NCBI GenBank assembly: GCA_039932715.1
Contig: JBDTPN010000011.1
Span: 1 to 64,000, forward strand
Source: ZC4RG30 sp039932715
GTDB taxonomy: Bacteria > Pseudomonadota > Gammaproteobacteria > Steroidobacterales > Steroidobacteraceae
Direction: 5' to 3'
DNA length: 64,000 nucleotides
The notes under the pieces are model-generated. The model had not been told where the DNA came from. It searched no databases and saw nothing but the letters and a program-made list of their open reading frames with translations. This document shows positions 42,581 through 51,299 of this stretch, piece by piece. Each line of letters opens with the position of its first letter. The first letter of the stretch is position 1. The position numbers were made by a program, and so were the translations under genes.

Positions 42581-43357
42581 ATGCCACGCCTCGCCGCCAA
42601 CATCTCAACTCTGTTCAACGAGCTTCCTTTCCTTGATCGCATTGATGCCGCCGCACAGGCGGGGTTCAATGCGGTGGAATGCCAGTTTCCCTATGCTGTG
42701 GAACCCGCGGCGATGGCCGGGCGCCTCAAGCAGGTGGGCTTGCCCTTGGTGCTGTTCAATGCGCCGCCTGGGCGCAGTGAGTCCGGTGAGCGGGGTTTGG
42801 CATCACTGCCGGGAAGGGAAGCGGATTTCGATTTGAGCATCGAGCGGGCGATCGAATATGCACAGGCCACCGGATGCCGTCGCGTGCATGTGATGGCCGG
42901 CTTGCTGCCCACGGGAGCTGATCGTCGCCGGCACCTTGACCAGTTCGTCGCCAGCATTGCGCGCGCCGCTGACAGGTTGGATGTTATCGATGCCACAGCG
43001 ATGATTGAACCAATTAACACGCGGGATGTGCCGGGATATCTGCTCGACGGTACGACGCTGGCACTGGAATGCATGGCCAAGGCCGGGCGCGCCAACCTGC
43101 GACTGCAGTACGACGTCTATCATATGCAGATCATGGAGGGCGACCTGATGCATTCCATCCAGAGGCTGCTGCCTTCCATCGGTCATATACAGATTGCCGA
43201 CAATCCGGGTCGCCACGAACCGGGAACCGGGGAGATCAATTTTGTGCGCCTGCTGGCGCATATCGACGCGCTTGGCTATGACGGATTCGTGGGATGCGAG
43301 TACGTGCCAGAATCGACCACGCTGGCGGGACTTGCATGGGCGCAACCCTGGTTGTGA
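42581..43357 (+). CDS. Hydroxypyruvate isomerase-like TIM-barrel protein
   Basis: A 258-residue AP-endonuclease-2-type TIM barrel. Its sequence is close to Hyi/OtnI: MPRLAANISTLFNELPFLDRIDAAAQAGF at the start, VECQFPY, EPINTRDVPGYL (metal/catalytic Glu), LQYDVYHMQIMEGD and HIQIADNPGRHEPGTGEINF. Hyi converts hydroxypyruvate to tartronate semialdehyde, and OtnI acts on 2-oxo-tetronate. No glyoxylate carboligase is nearby, though glcDEF occur 15 kb away. The ATG at 42581 sits six bases after a TATCGT box. It is 79 bases before a PQQ dehydrogenase gene on the same strand. Confidence 0.88.
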   Translation: MPRLAANISTLFNELPFLDRIDAAAQAGFNAVECQFPYAVEPAAMAGRLKQVGLPLVLFNAPPGRSESGERGLASLPGREADFDLSIERAIEYAQATGCRRVHVMAGLLPTGADRRRHLDQFVASIARAADRLDVIDATAMIEPINTRDVPGYLLDGTTLALECMAKAGRANLRLQYDVYHMQIMEGDLMHSIQRLLPSIGHIQIADNPGRHEPGTGEINFVRLLAHIDALGYDGFVGCEYVPESTTLAGLAWAQPWL

Positions 43358-43436
43358 TTTCGACGCAGAACTGATGGTAGGCTTGCCCTTCGGCGCTGAG
43401 AGCTCATTCATTGGGCCTGCGTCCAGGGGAGGGGTC

Positions 43437-45275
43437 ATGCGTATCTGTTCTGTATTTACTGTTCTCGCTTTCGCGGCGCTGTGTAGTGCCGCATTCGCCC
43501 AGGATGTGACGCCTGGCGCGCAATGGCCCAGCTATAACAATCGCCTCAACGGGCAGCGCTACTCGCCACTCAAGCAGATCACTGCGGAAAACGCGGCCCA
43601 GCTGGGCGAGGTGTGTCGCGTGCAGATCGACGGCCCGACGTCTTTTCATTCGGGCCTGGTGGTGGTGGATGGCGTCATCTATACCAACACTGGGGCAGAG
43701 ACCGTGGCGCTGGATGCCACCACCTGCGCAGTGCGTTGGAAAGTCAGTCACACCTCCGAAGAAGGATCCTATTCGCCTTCCAATCGTGGGCTTGCCGTAA
43801 TGGGTGGCCGCGTGTTCCGTGGCACCGGCGATACGCGCCTGATCGCAATGGATGCGGCAACTGGAAAATTGCTGTGGAAGAACGTCATTGGCGACCCGGG
43901 ATTGGGCGAGGGTGCATCGGCTGCACCGCTGGCCTGGCAGGGCGTTGTCTACATGGGCATCGCCGGCAGTGAGCTGGGCGTGCGCGGACGGGTGATGGCC
44001 TTTGACGCGGCCACCGGCAAGGAACTGTGGCGCTTCAATACCATTCCCATGGGCAATGAGACGGGCGCCGACACGTGGAAGCGCAAGGAATCCGCAAAAA
44101 CCGGTGGCGGAGGCGTGTGGGGCGCGCTGTCACTGGATGTCACCACCGGTGAGCTGTTCGTGCCAGTGGGCAACCCCTGGCCGGATATCGACGTGGGCTA
44201 TCGTCCCGGTGACAACCTGTTCACAGATTCGGTGGTAGTGCTGGACGCGCACACCGGCGCGCTCAAGTGGTGGCACCAGGTGGCGCCAGCTGATTGGCAG
44301 GATCTGGACATGGTTGCAGCACCGGTCCTGTATCGCGACAGCAGGATCCGCGACCTGGTGGTGATCGCAGGCAAGGATGGCTATGTCACGGCCATCGATC
44401 GCAAGACGCGCAAGGTGGTGTTCCGCACCCCCGTCACCACTGTCGAGCACATTTATTCCAAGCCCTCGCCGCAAGGTTCGAAGATGTGCCCTGGTTATGC
44501 CGGAGGCGTGGAATGGAATGGGCCGGGGCTGGACCAGGCCAACAAGCTGCTGGTGGTGGGCGCCGTGGATGCCTGCTTCATGGTCAAGCTGGGCAAGACT
44601 GAATACGCGCCGGGCCAGGCCAGTTTCGGCGGCACCATCGAGCCGGTGGGGCCGACCACCGGGTGGATCACGGCCGTCGACAGCGAGACTGGCGAGGTGC
44701 GCTGGAAATATCACGCCGAGAAGCCTGTGGTCGCGGGCGTTACTCCCACCGCCGGCGGCATCACCTTTGCCGGCGATCTTGCCGGCAACCTTCTGGTGTT
44801 CAATACCAAGACCGGGCAGCTGGTGCATACGGCGCGGGCGGGCGGAGCCATGGCCGGAGGCCTGGTCACATATGACATCGGTGGCAAGCAATACGTGGCG
44901 TTTGCAGCGGGCAACATATCGCGCAATGCGTTTGGTGATCTTGGCATGCCCAGCGTGGTGATCATGACGCTCAATCCGCAAAAGGCCGCCACTACCTTTG
45001 ACGCGACGAAGATGAATGCTGCCGCCGCCGCCAATACGGGCAAGGCCAGTGGGCGTCGCTTGTATGGGCAGGTGTGTGTGTCCTGTCATGGAGAGGACGG
45101 CAATTTCATTGCGGATCACAAGTTGAGCACGCTGGCCGCGCGTCGCAACCTGGCATCGACAATCGATTACGTAAAGAATCCCAAGGCACCCATGCCGAAG
45201 ATGTTTCCGGAACTGCTGACTGAACAGAATGTCATTGACGTGTCCACATGGATACATGAGGAGCTTCGCAAATGA
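43437..45275 (+). CDS. PQQ-type quinohaemoprotein dehydrogenase lacking the vicinal disulfide
   Basis: A 612-residue exported protein (signal VFTVLAFAALCSAAFA) with a PQQ-type propeller and a C-terminal cytochrome c (CVSCH, 547-551). Propeller repeats such as AATGKELWRFNTIPMGNE and HTGALKWWHQVAPADW are clear. Where alcohol dehydrogenases carry Cys-Cys before NRG, this one reads YSPSNRGLAV, so the disulfide that lies on PQQ is absent. It may use another substrate or bind PQQ differently. A strong GGGGAGGGG ribosome site fixes the start. Its stop overlaps the NTF2-like gene by four bases. Confidence 0.86.
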   Translation: MRICSVFTVLAFAALCSAAFAQDVTPGAQWPSYNNRLNGQRYSPLKQITAENAAQLGEVCRVQIDGPTSFHSGLVVVDGVIYTNTGAETVALDATTCAVRWKVSHTSEEGSYSPSNRGLAVMGGRVFRGTGDTRLIAMDAATGKLLWKNVIGDPGLGEGASAAPLAWQGVVYMGIAGSELGVRGRVMAFDAATGKELWRFNTIPMGNETGADTWKRKESAKTGGGGVWGALSLDVTTGELFVPVGNPWPDIDVGYRPGDNLFTDSVVVLDAHTGALKWWHQVAPADWQDLDMVAAPVLYRDSRIRDLVVIAGKDGYVTAIDRKTRKVVFRTPVTTVEHIYSKPSPQGSKMCPGYAGGVEWNGPGLDQANKLLVVGAVDACFMVKLGKTEYAPGQASFGGTIEPVGPTTGWITAVDSETGEVRWKYHAEKPVVAGVTPTAGGITFAGDLAGNLLVFNTKTGQLVHTARAGGAMAGGLVTYDIGGKQYVAFAAGNISRNAFGDLGMPSVVIMTLNPQKAATTFDATKMNAAAAANTGKASGRRLYGQVCVSCHGEDGNFIADHKLSTLAARRNLASTIDYVKNPKAPMPKMFPELLTEQNVIDVSTWIHEELRK

Positions 45276-45826
45276 ACAATGCAATCAGGATGGTGACCGC
45301 TGCAGCGCTGCTGGCCTTGGCGCCATTGGCTGCCTTTGCCGGCTACGCTGACGATCGTGCGGAAATCGAAAACCTTTCCAACAAATACATGGTTGCTGTC
45401 GATGCAGGCGACATTGAAACCGTGATGTCCACCTGGGCCGATGATGGAGTGCTGGACTGGGTGGGTGGTGTGGAGAACGGCAAGGCCGCGATCCGCAAGG
45501 CCATGTCCAATTTCGGCGGTTCCCGCCCCGTCAATATCCCCGAGGGAGCGACCTCGCGACCGCGCACCCGCCACCAGATCATCAACCACGTCATCGACGT
45601 GACTGGCAACACGGCCAAGACAACGGCGTACTGGTTTGCGCTGACCAACAACACGCCCCAGAAGGATGTGCAGCTGCTGTACTTCGGCCACTATGAAGAT
45701 GACATGGTGAAGGTCAACGGCAAGTGGCTATTCAAGAAGCGCAAGGTGTTCAACGAGTCGGAGAAAAATCGCGCCGTGTACTACCCTGGCCTGAACGAAA
45801 AAGACCCGCGCACCAAGGCAAAGTAG
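45272..45826 (+). CDS. Exported NTF2/SnoaL-like protein
   Basis: A 184-residue protein with a signal peptide (MVTAAALLALAPLAAFA) and an NTF2-like fold: DRAEIENLSNKYMVAVDAGDIETVMSTWADDGVLDWVGG is the classical start of SnoaL-like domains, followed by RHQIINHVIDVTGNTAKTTAYWFAL. These cone-shaped proteins bind or isomerise small hydrophobic molecules. It is translationally coupled to the PQQ dehydrogenase and both are exported, so they may share a periplasmic substrate. No catalytic residues can be assigned with confidence. Confidence 0.85.
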   Translation: MNNAIRMVTAAALLALAPLAAFAGYADDRAEIENLSNKYMVAVDAGDIETVMSTWADDGVLDWVGGVENGKAAIRKAMSNFGGSRPVNIPEGATSRPRTRHQIINHVIDVTGNTAKTTAYWFALTNNTPQKDVQLLYFGHYEDDMVKVNGKWLFKKRKVFNESEKNRAVYYPGLNEKDPRTKAK

Positions 45827-45855
45827 CGCAAGGGCTGCGGGCGAGGTCCCGGGGA

Positions 45856-47040
45856 CTATACGGCCCGGCGCAGTAACGGGTGGATCAGGCGCCGCCAGGC
45901 CAGCGCCAGGCCGGTATAGGCAAGAAAGCATGCCGCCAGGGACGCGATGCCAGCCAGTGTCTGGCCAATAAGTCCGTACTGCTCGCCCGTGTGTATAAAG
46001 CGGAACCAGGTTCGGGCGCGCTGCCCGCGGGTCTGCGCATTGGCCCCAGGCGCTGGCGGCGGTGTGAGGCGCACCACGCTGGCATCCCGCGCGGCAAGGG
46101 TCAGTGTCTGGCGCGGCGGCCGCAATTCCTTTGACTGCAGCTCGATCGCGATATCCACAGTGCCTGACGCACCCGTCAGGGGAATGGTGATGCGTCTCCA
46201 GTTCGGGACCTGGCCGGAAGCGACGGTGAGTATCGTTTGCAGGCTGGCACGTGATGCGTCGGCGTCGGGTGCCAGTGGGCGTGGCGCGCGCGCCGGGCCA
46301 CCACCGCCACCTGGTCCTGGTGGGCCGCCGCGTTGCGGCGTCGATTCACCGAATGCTGCATACACCAGGTTGTTGGCCCAGCCATAAGACATGACCACGC
46401 CCGACAACGCGATCAGAAACAATGGCGCCAGCATCCAGAAACTAAATACATGGTGCCAGTTGAAGTCGCGAACTTTCGAATTGACGTAGCGTGTCCGGAA
46501 CAGCATCAGCCCACGCAGCGTCCGCCATCTCCATACCGCCGGCAGCCACAGGTAAATCCCGCTGGCGATGATGAACAGGAACAGCAGGTTCGCCACGTCC
46601 ATGAGGTTGGCCCGCGTGCTGCGCGGATCGCCTCCCATCCAGCGGTGCCAGTCTTCCACTGCACGGAAGAAGTCGCGCCATGGACGGGTCAGGTCTGGCG
46701 TTACCGCTCCGGTAAACGGATTGAGCAATATCGACGCGTCCCGTCCCGCCTGCACCACCACCAGTCTTGAAGGATCGGCATCGAAAACCAGGCTTGCGCG
46801 CGCGTCCGCGGGAACTGCAGCTCGCGCGCGCACGGCCAGCGTATCGGCGTCGAGATGCCCGGTCCCGGGCATTGGGTCGACGCGATTGCGCTTCCCGACG
46901 CCGTCGACGATCTGGCGCTCATAGGTCAGCAGCACGCCGGTGACCGACATCAGGACGATCAGCACACCCGCCGTGACTCCACAGCCCAGATGGGTCCAGA
47001 ACAGCATGCGGCGAAAGGTCGAACCGGGAACGGGACTCAT
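45856..47040 (-). CDS. PepSY-domain inner-membrane protein
   Basis: A 394-residue protein of the PepSY-associated TM family, with four membrane segments at about 13-35, 145-165, 190-215 and 365-385. His pairs near them (EDWHRWMGG, NWHHVFSFW, FIHTGEQYG) may bind haem. Between the third and fourth segments is a periplasmic loop with a Pro/Gly run (PPGPGGGGGPARAP). Members take part in iron uptake or reduction. I took the ATG at 47040. The larger frame overlaps the divergent carotenoid-oxygenase gene. A TATAGT box is seven bases before the ATG. Confidence 0.82.
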   Translation of the reverse strand: MSPVPGSTFRRMLFWTHLGCGVTAGVLIVLMSVTGVLLTYERQIVDGVGKRNRVDPMPGTGHLDADTLAVRARAAVPADARASLVFDADPSRLVVVQAGRDASILLNPFTGAVTPDLTRPWRDFFRAVEDWHRWMGGDPRSTRANLMDVANLLFLFIIASGIYLWLPAVWRWRTLRGLMLFRTRYVNSKVRDFNWHHVFSFWMLAPLFLIALSGVVMSYGWANNLVYAAFGESTPQRGGPPGPGGGGGPARAPRPLAPDADASRASLQTILTVASGQVPNWRRITIPLTGASGTVDIAIELQSKELRPPRQTLTLAARDASVVRLTPPPAPGANAQTRGQRARTWFRFIHTGEQYGLIGQTLAGIASLAACFLAYTGLALAWRRLIHPLLRRAV

Positions 47041-47047
47041 CCGCCAG

Positions 47048-47053
47048 ACTATA
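47048..47053 (-). promoter_or_regulatory. Candidate -10 box for leaderless PepSY gene
   Basis: On the minus strand TATAGT lies seven bases before the ATG at 47040, with no Shine-Dalgarno sequence between. It is back to back with a box for the divergent gene at 47086. Confidence 0.4.
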
Positions 47054-47085
47054 GAGGAGTCTGTTCCCCAGTGCGATTCTCGTGA

Positions 47086-47091
47086 TAGCGT
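47086..47091 (+). promoter_or_regulatory. Possible -10 box for second carotenoid oxygenase
   Basis: TAGCGT is nine bases before the ATG at 47101. The leader would be about three bases, so nearly leaderless. It is the weakest of the boxes listed. Confidence 0.28.
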
Positions 47092-47100
47092 GCAGCGACC

Positions 47101-48579
47101 ATGGGCATCAACTTCGCCGGCGATCCGACCGCAACGGGTTTCTTTGCGCCATTGCGCTTCGAAGCGGATGTGCATGATTGCGAGGTGGAGGGCGAGATAC
47201 CCTCCCAGATCCATGGCACGTTCTATCGCTCCTGCCTTGACCGGCAGTATCCGCCGCGGTTCCAGGACGATACGCCCTACAACGCCGACGGTGCCGTGGA
47301 CATGTTCCGCATCGCCAACGGGCATGTGGATTTTCGTACGCGCTATGTTCGCACAGCACGTTACGAAGTCGAGCATGCCGCGCGTCGTGCGCTGTTCGGG
47401 AAATACCGCAACCGCTACACGGACGAGCCGCAGGTGGCTGCCTTAAGCCACAACACGGGAAACACCACGCCGATTCTCTACAACGGGATGTTGCTGAGCA
47501 TGAAGGAGGACAGCCCGCCGATGGCGATGGATCCGCACACGCTGGCGACGCTGGGTGAATACACATTTAACGGCAAGATGACGGCGAAGACGTTCACTGC
47601 GCATCCCAAGATCGACCCGCGCACCGGCGAGATGATCGCCTTCTCCTACGAGGCGCGCGGGGACGCCACGGCGGACATCGCGGTGTGGATCTTCGACCGG
47701 TCCGGAAAGCTCCAGCGTGAAATCTGGTTCCGCTCGCCGGTGGTGAGCATGATGCACGACATGGCGATCACCGATCGTCACATCATCCTGCCCACGACGG
47801 GCATGACCACCAGTCTCGAGCGCCTGCGCGAGGGCAAGATTCACTGGGCCTACGACAAGGACCTGCCATGCCACGTGGCCATCATCCCGCGGGATGGCGA
47901 GGCCCGCGACGTACGCTGGTTCCGTGGCACGCCGCAACAGGCCATGCTGCTGCATGCGATCAATGCCCGCACCGAAGGAAACCGCGTGATTCTCGATGCG
48001 CCGGTGGGTGCTGGAAATTTCCATGCATTCTTTCCCAACCTCGACGGTTCACCTTATCAGGTCGATTCGGCGGCGCAGACGCTGCGCCGATGGACTTTCG
48101 ACCTGGGCGCTGCGGGTGATGGCTGGCACGAAGAGATCCTGTTCAACGGGATGCGCGCGACGACTATGGTGCGCATGGACGACCGCTTCATGACCCGACC
48201 TTTTCGCTACAGCTATATGCTGATGGTGGATCCGGATGTCCCCTTCGATCGCATCCAGGGCGGGAATCTTGCCGTGCGAGTTGCGAATGCCTGGTACCGG
48301 CTTGATCACACTACCGGCAGGCATGATCGTTTTGTTCCTGGCAATACCCATGGCCTGTCTGAGCCGCAATTCGTGCCACGCAGTGCGGATGCGCCGGAGG
48401 GCGATGGCTTCCTGGTGGGCGTGGTCAATGATTTCGCCTTGATGCGTTCGGAACTGGTGATCGTCGATGCGCAGCGTCTGGAAGCGGGCGCCATTGCGCG
48501 AGTCCTGTTGCCGTTCCGCCTGCACACGCAAGTGCACGGCTGGTGGGTGTCCGCTGCCGATCTCCCGTTTGCAGCCTAG
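47101..48579 (+). CDS. Carotenoid oxygenase family protein (second paralogue)
   Basis: A 492-residue paralogue of the protein at 36977. Both share FRIANGHVDFRTRYVRT-type blades, KIDPRTGEMIAF and an end of the form PFRxxxQVHGxW. The four iron histidines are His168 (TAHPKID), His219 (MMHDMAIT), His285 (LLHAINA) and His479 (QVHGWW). It lacks a signal peptide. The overall divergence suggests a different substrate from the first copy. No ribosome site is seen. It converges with and overlaps the cytochrome/propeller gene by four bases. Aldehyde products could feed the aldehyde dehydrogenase at 51998. Confidence 0.9.
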   Translation: MGINFAGDPTATGFFAPLRFEADVHDCEVEGEIPSQIHGTFYRSCLDRQYPPRFQDDTPYNADGAVDMFRIANGHVDFRTRYVRTARYEVEHAARRALFGKYRNRYTDEPQVAALSHNTGNTTPILYNGMLLSMKEDSPPMAMDPHTLATLGEYTFNGKMTAKTFTAHPKIDPRTGEMIAFSYEARGDATADIAVWIFDRSGKLQREIWFRSPVVSMMHDMAITDRHIILPTTGMTTSLERLREGKIHWAYDKDLPCHVAIIPRDGEARDVRWFRGTPQQAMLLHAINARTEGNRVILDAPVGAGNFHAFFPNLDGSPYQVDSAAQTLRRWTFDLGAAGDGWHEEILFNGMRATTMVRMDDRFMTRPFRYSYMLMVDPDVPFDRIQGGNLAVRVANAWYRLDHTTGRHDRFVPGNTHGLSEPQFVPRSADAPEGDGFLVGVVNDFALMRSELVIVDAQRLEAGAIARVLLPFRLHTQVHGWWVSAADLPFAA

Positions 48580-50660
48580 GGCGTCTGTTCCAGTATCCAT
48601 CGCGCAATCGCCTGCGCATCTGCGGCCGACACATGTTCATTGGGCACCATGGGAACCACGCCCCAGTTGCCCCCGCCACCCAGAACGATCTTCTGCGCCA
48701 ACACTTCCGTCATGAGTTCGCGGTTCGCGCCATAGCGGGCAGCAATTGCCTGGTAGGGCGGACCCAGCAGTGGCTGCTTCAACTGGTGGCAGGCGTAGCA
48801 CCGGCTCTTCTGCACCAGGGATGCGCCATCCAGGGGTCGCGCTGGAGTGGTCTGCGTTGCTGCAGGCACCGGCACTGACGCGATAGTCGCCACTCCCGGT
48901 CGCGCGGGCATGGAGCGTTGCAGGCGAACCTTTGCATAGGCGTCGTCGCCCGGATCGATGATCAGCGCCATGCGCGGGCCGTGCACCTGCTCGACGATGT
49001 TTGCATACGAGGTGATCAGGTGTCCGGTGTCGGGATCCACATCGACCATGCGCATCATGGCCCCCGTGCGCGGCATCGGCAGCACTGCAAATGACTTGTC
49101 CGCGGGGTTGAAACGATAGATGGCGTCGGCGTTGGACGTGGGTATCCACACCACCTTGCGCACCGGGTCCCAGGTCACAGCATAGGGTGCGCTCGCCAGG
49201 TCGGGCAGATCGTAAATCCCGATCTGTCGATGTGCCAGGGTGTCGTACTCGATCAGTTGCCCACGGCCGTACAGCGGAACAAACAGGATTCCCGCTTCGT
49301 TGATGGCCAGCCGTCGGGGACCGGAATTCATCGGTAGCACCACCGAGTCCTCGAACTTGCGCGTCTCGGTGTTGAAGCTTCCGAAGCGACCGATGGCCAG
49401 CTGCGTGTACCAGATGTGCTTGCGATCCGGTGACATCGCCAGCCCGTACAGCGAACCGTTGGCGGGGCGCCCTTCGATCAGTGGTGCGCGATAGATCTCG
49501 CTGCGGCCCGTTTGCGGATCCAGGTAGCCTACCGAGTTGTTGACCACATCCGAGAACCAGACCAGGCCCTTGCGGTCCGTGAGTATGGTGTGGTCGGCCC
49601 CGAAGCTCAGGTCGTGGATGCCCGTGGTCTTGCCATGGATGTCCTTCATGGGCCAGGTCTTCCAGGTTTCGTTCTCGACATCCAGACGTGCCACGACACT
49701 GGAAACAAACGGCGCGATCCACAGGCTGCCATCGGGACCGCGATGCAACGAATGCGGGCCCACGGGCCCGGTCCAGGGAATCTCCAGCGCCTGGTAATGT
49801 CCGGTAGCCGGATCGACCTTGAGTATGCGGTTGCTGGCCACGTCGGCCACGTACAGTTGCCGGTGACTGCCCAGCAGCACCGCTTCGCGTATGGCATTGG
49901 GTCGTGGCAGTTCGAACTCGGAAATGGAGGTACGTGGTGTGACTGCCAGAGGCGCGCCCCATTTGTAACCCGACACCTCGTTCATGCGACCCGGAAAATT
50001 CCTGCTGAGGAAGTTGACGACACTGTCGCCGTCGCCGACGGAGTAGACGTTTCTTGCGTCCGGTGGCGCCGCGTCCGGCCCACGACTGAACTCCTCGGCG
50101 GACACGAAGTTCATGTAGCTCACGATCGCAGACCAGCCGCGGCGCGTGATATCCGTGCGTGCGTCTCCCGGCACGTCCGCAATGGCATTTGCGTAATTAC
50201 GGAACTGGGGCGCCGGAACCTGGTGACACCCGATACAGTCCAGGATGAACGTGGAGTTGGACTCATGATCGCCCACGGTACGCAGCCAGGCTGATGGCGG
50301 CGCTGAGCGCACCTGGTTGGTTGTCGGGCGGGCAAGTACGGTGAGCTGCAAGTCGCCGCTGGCGCTGTTGGCAAAATGACTGTTCAGGATCTCATGCCCC
50401 AATGCGCGCAGGCTCACCTTGAGTTCGTGGCCATCGCCCAGGCCGTCGCGTGCGGGAAACTCAAAGCGGCCTGCCGCATCAGTGAAGACTGTCAGTGCAG
50501 TCGGGCCGGGCTGCGGACTTTCGATGCTTACCATTGCGCCGGCCAGCGGTTGGCCGTTGAGGTCAACGATTCGACCCGACAGGCTCGCCGCGTAGGTCGG
50601 TGCCACGACCAGTGCCAGCGCAAGTGCCACCAGGCCGGAAATCCGCCAGTTGCTAACCAT
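48576..50660 (-). CDS. Exported dihaem cytochrome c with carboxypeptidase-regulatory and Vgb-like propeller domains
   Basis: A 694-residue protein with a signal peptide (VALALALVVAPTYA) and an unusual domain order. A carboxypeptidase-regulatory-like beta-sandwich (about 25-110, SLSGRIVDLNGQPLAGAMV) comes first, then a haem motif CIGCH (142-146). A beta-propeller like virginiamycin B lyase/SMP-30 follows (about 245-580, with KVDPATGHYQALEIPWTG). A C-terminal cytochrome c carries CYACH (621-625) and a likely Met ligand in VPMVPNEH. It probably shuttles electrons or oxidises a periplasmic substrate. The ATG at 50660 has an AAGGGGGCGAC site. No function is assigned. Confidence 0.86.
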   Translation of the reverse strand: MVSNWRISGLVALALALVVAPTYAASLSGRIVDLNGQPLAGAMVSIESPQPGPTALTVFTDAAGRFEFPARDGLGDGHELKVSLRALGHEILNSHFANSASGDLQLTVLARPTTNQVRSAPPSAWLRTVGDHESNSTFILDCIGCHQVPAPQFRNYANAIADVPGDARTDITRRGWSAIVSYMNFVSAEEFSRGPDAAPPDARNVYSVGDGDSVVNFLSRNFPGRMNEVSGYKWGAPLAVTPRTSISEFELPRPNAIREAVLLGSHRQLYVADVASNRILKVDPATGHYQALEIPWTGPVGPHSLHRGPDGSLWIAPFVSSVVARLDVENETWKTWPMKDIHGKTTGIHDLSFGADHTILTDRKGLVWFSDVVNNSVGYLDPQTGRSEIYRAPLIEGRPANGSLYGLAMSPDRKHIWYTQLAIGRFGSFNTETRKFEDSVVLPMNSGPRRLAINEAGILFVPLYGRGQLIEYDTLAHRQIGIYDLPDLASAPYAVTWDPVRKVVWIPTSNADAIYRFNPADKSFAVLPMPRTGAMMRMVDVDPDTGHLITSYANIVEQVHGPRMALIIDPGDDAYAKVRLQRSMPARPGVATIASVPVPAATQTTPARPLDGASLVQKSRCYACHQLKQPLLGPPYQAIAARYGANRELMTEVLAQKIVLGGGGNWGVVPMVPNEHVSAADAQAIARWILEQTP

Positions 50661-50717
50661 GTCGCCCCCTTGCTTGTGTATTGAAGGTAGCACGGGCGCC
50701 ACGGCGTTCAATGGGGT

Positions 50718-50723
50718 TAGGAT
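50718..50723 (+). promoter_or_regulatory. Candidate -10 box for leaderless DUF4126 gene
   Basis: TAGGAT lies six bases before the ATG at 50730. No ribosome site is present, so the transcript could begin at the start codon. Confidence 0.4.
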
Positions 50724-50729
50724 CGGGTC

Positions 50730-51299
50730 ATGACCGGTATGGAAACCGTTGTGTCCCTGGCGCTGGGGATCGCGCTGGCCGCAGCTGTGGGTCTGCGCAT
50801 TTTCGTGCCACTGCTGGTGGTGTCCGTGGCCGCCTGGTTTGGCAAGGTCCACCTGGCTGCGAGTTTCGCCTGGCTTGGAACAGTGCCTGCCATGGCCATG
50901 TTTGGCGTGGCGGCTGCGGTGGAAATTGCGGCGTATTACGTACCCGGACTGGACAACATGCTGGACGCCATCGCGACGCCCGTGGCCCTCGGGGCCGGAA
51001 CCATGATGGTAGCGGCGCCTTTGTGGGACATGCCACCGCTGTTCAAATGGACCGCTGCCATAATCGCCGGGGGTGGAGCAGCGGGCATAACCCACGGAGT
51101 CACTTCGCTGCTGCGCGCCAAGTCCACAGTAGTCACTGGCGGATTGGGCAATCCGGTTGTGGCGACCACTGAACTGGGCGGCGCCCTGGGGCTCTCGCTG
51201 CTGGCCCTGGCACTGCCAGTGATTGCACTGCTGCTGGTGGTGGTGATGATATTGGCCATCTTGTGGATGCTGCGGCGCCTGCGCGGGAGAACTGCATGA
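50730..51299 (+). CDS. DUF4126 membrane protein
   Basis: A 189-residue protein rich in Gly/Ala with about five membrane segments (8-35, 50-70, 85-105, 110-130, 155-183). The sequence AVGLRIFVPLL, VEIAAYYVPGLDNMLDAIATP and TGGLGNPVVATTELGGALGLS is diagnostic for DUF4126, whose function is unknown. A C-terminal RRLRGRT tail would face the cytoplasm. The stop overlaps the next SDR gene (ATGA). A role as channel or transporter is sometimes suggested for such small Gly-rich membrane proteins, but nothing here proves it. Confidence 0.88.
   Translation: MTGMETVVSLALGIALAAAVGLRIFVPLLVVSVAAWFGKVHLAASFAWLGTVPAMAMFGVAAAVEIAAYYVPGLDNMLDAIATPVALGAGTMMVAAPLWDMPPLFKWTAAIIAGGGAAGITHGVTSLLRAKSTVVTGGLGNPVVATTELGGALGLSLLALALPVIALLLVVVMILAILWMLRRLRGRTA

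Noticed and set aside
48637..49962. 441-residue frame on the same strand as the cytochrome gene
   Set aside because: Out-of-frame shadow. The other frame has two haem motifs, a signal peptide and propeller repeats.
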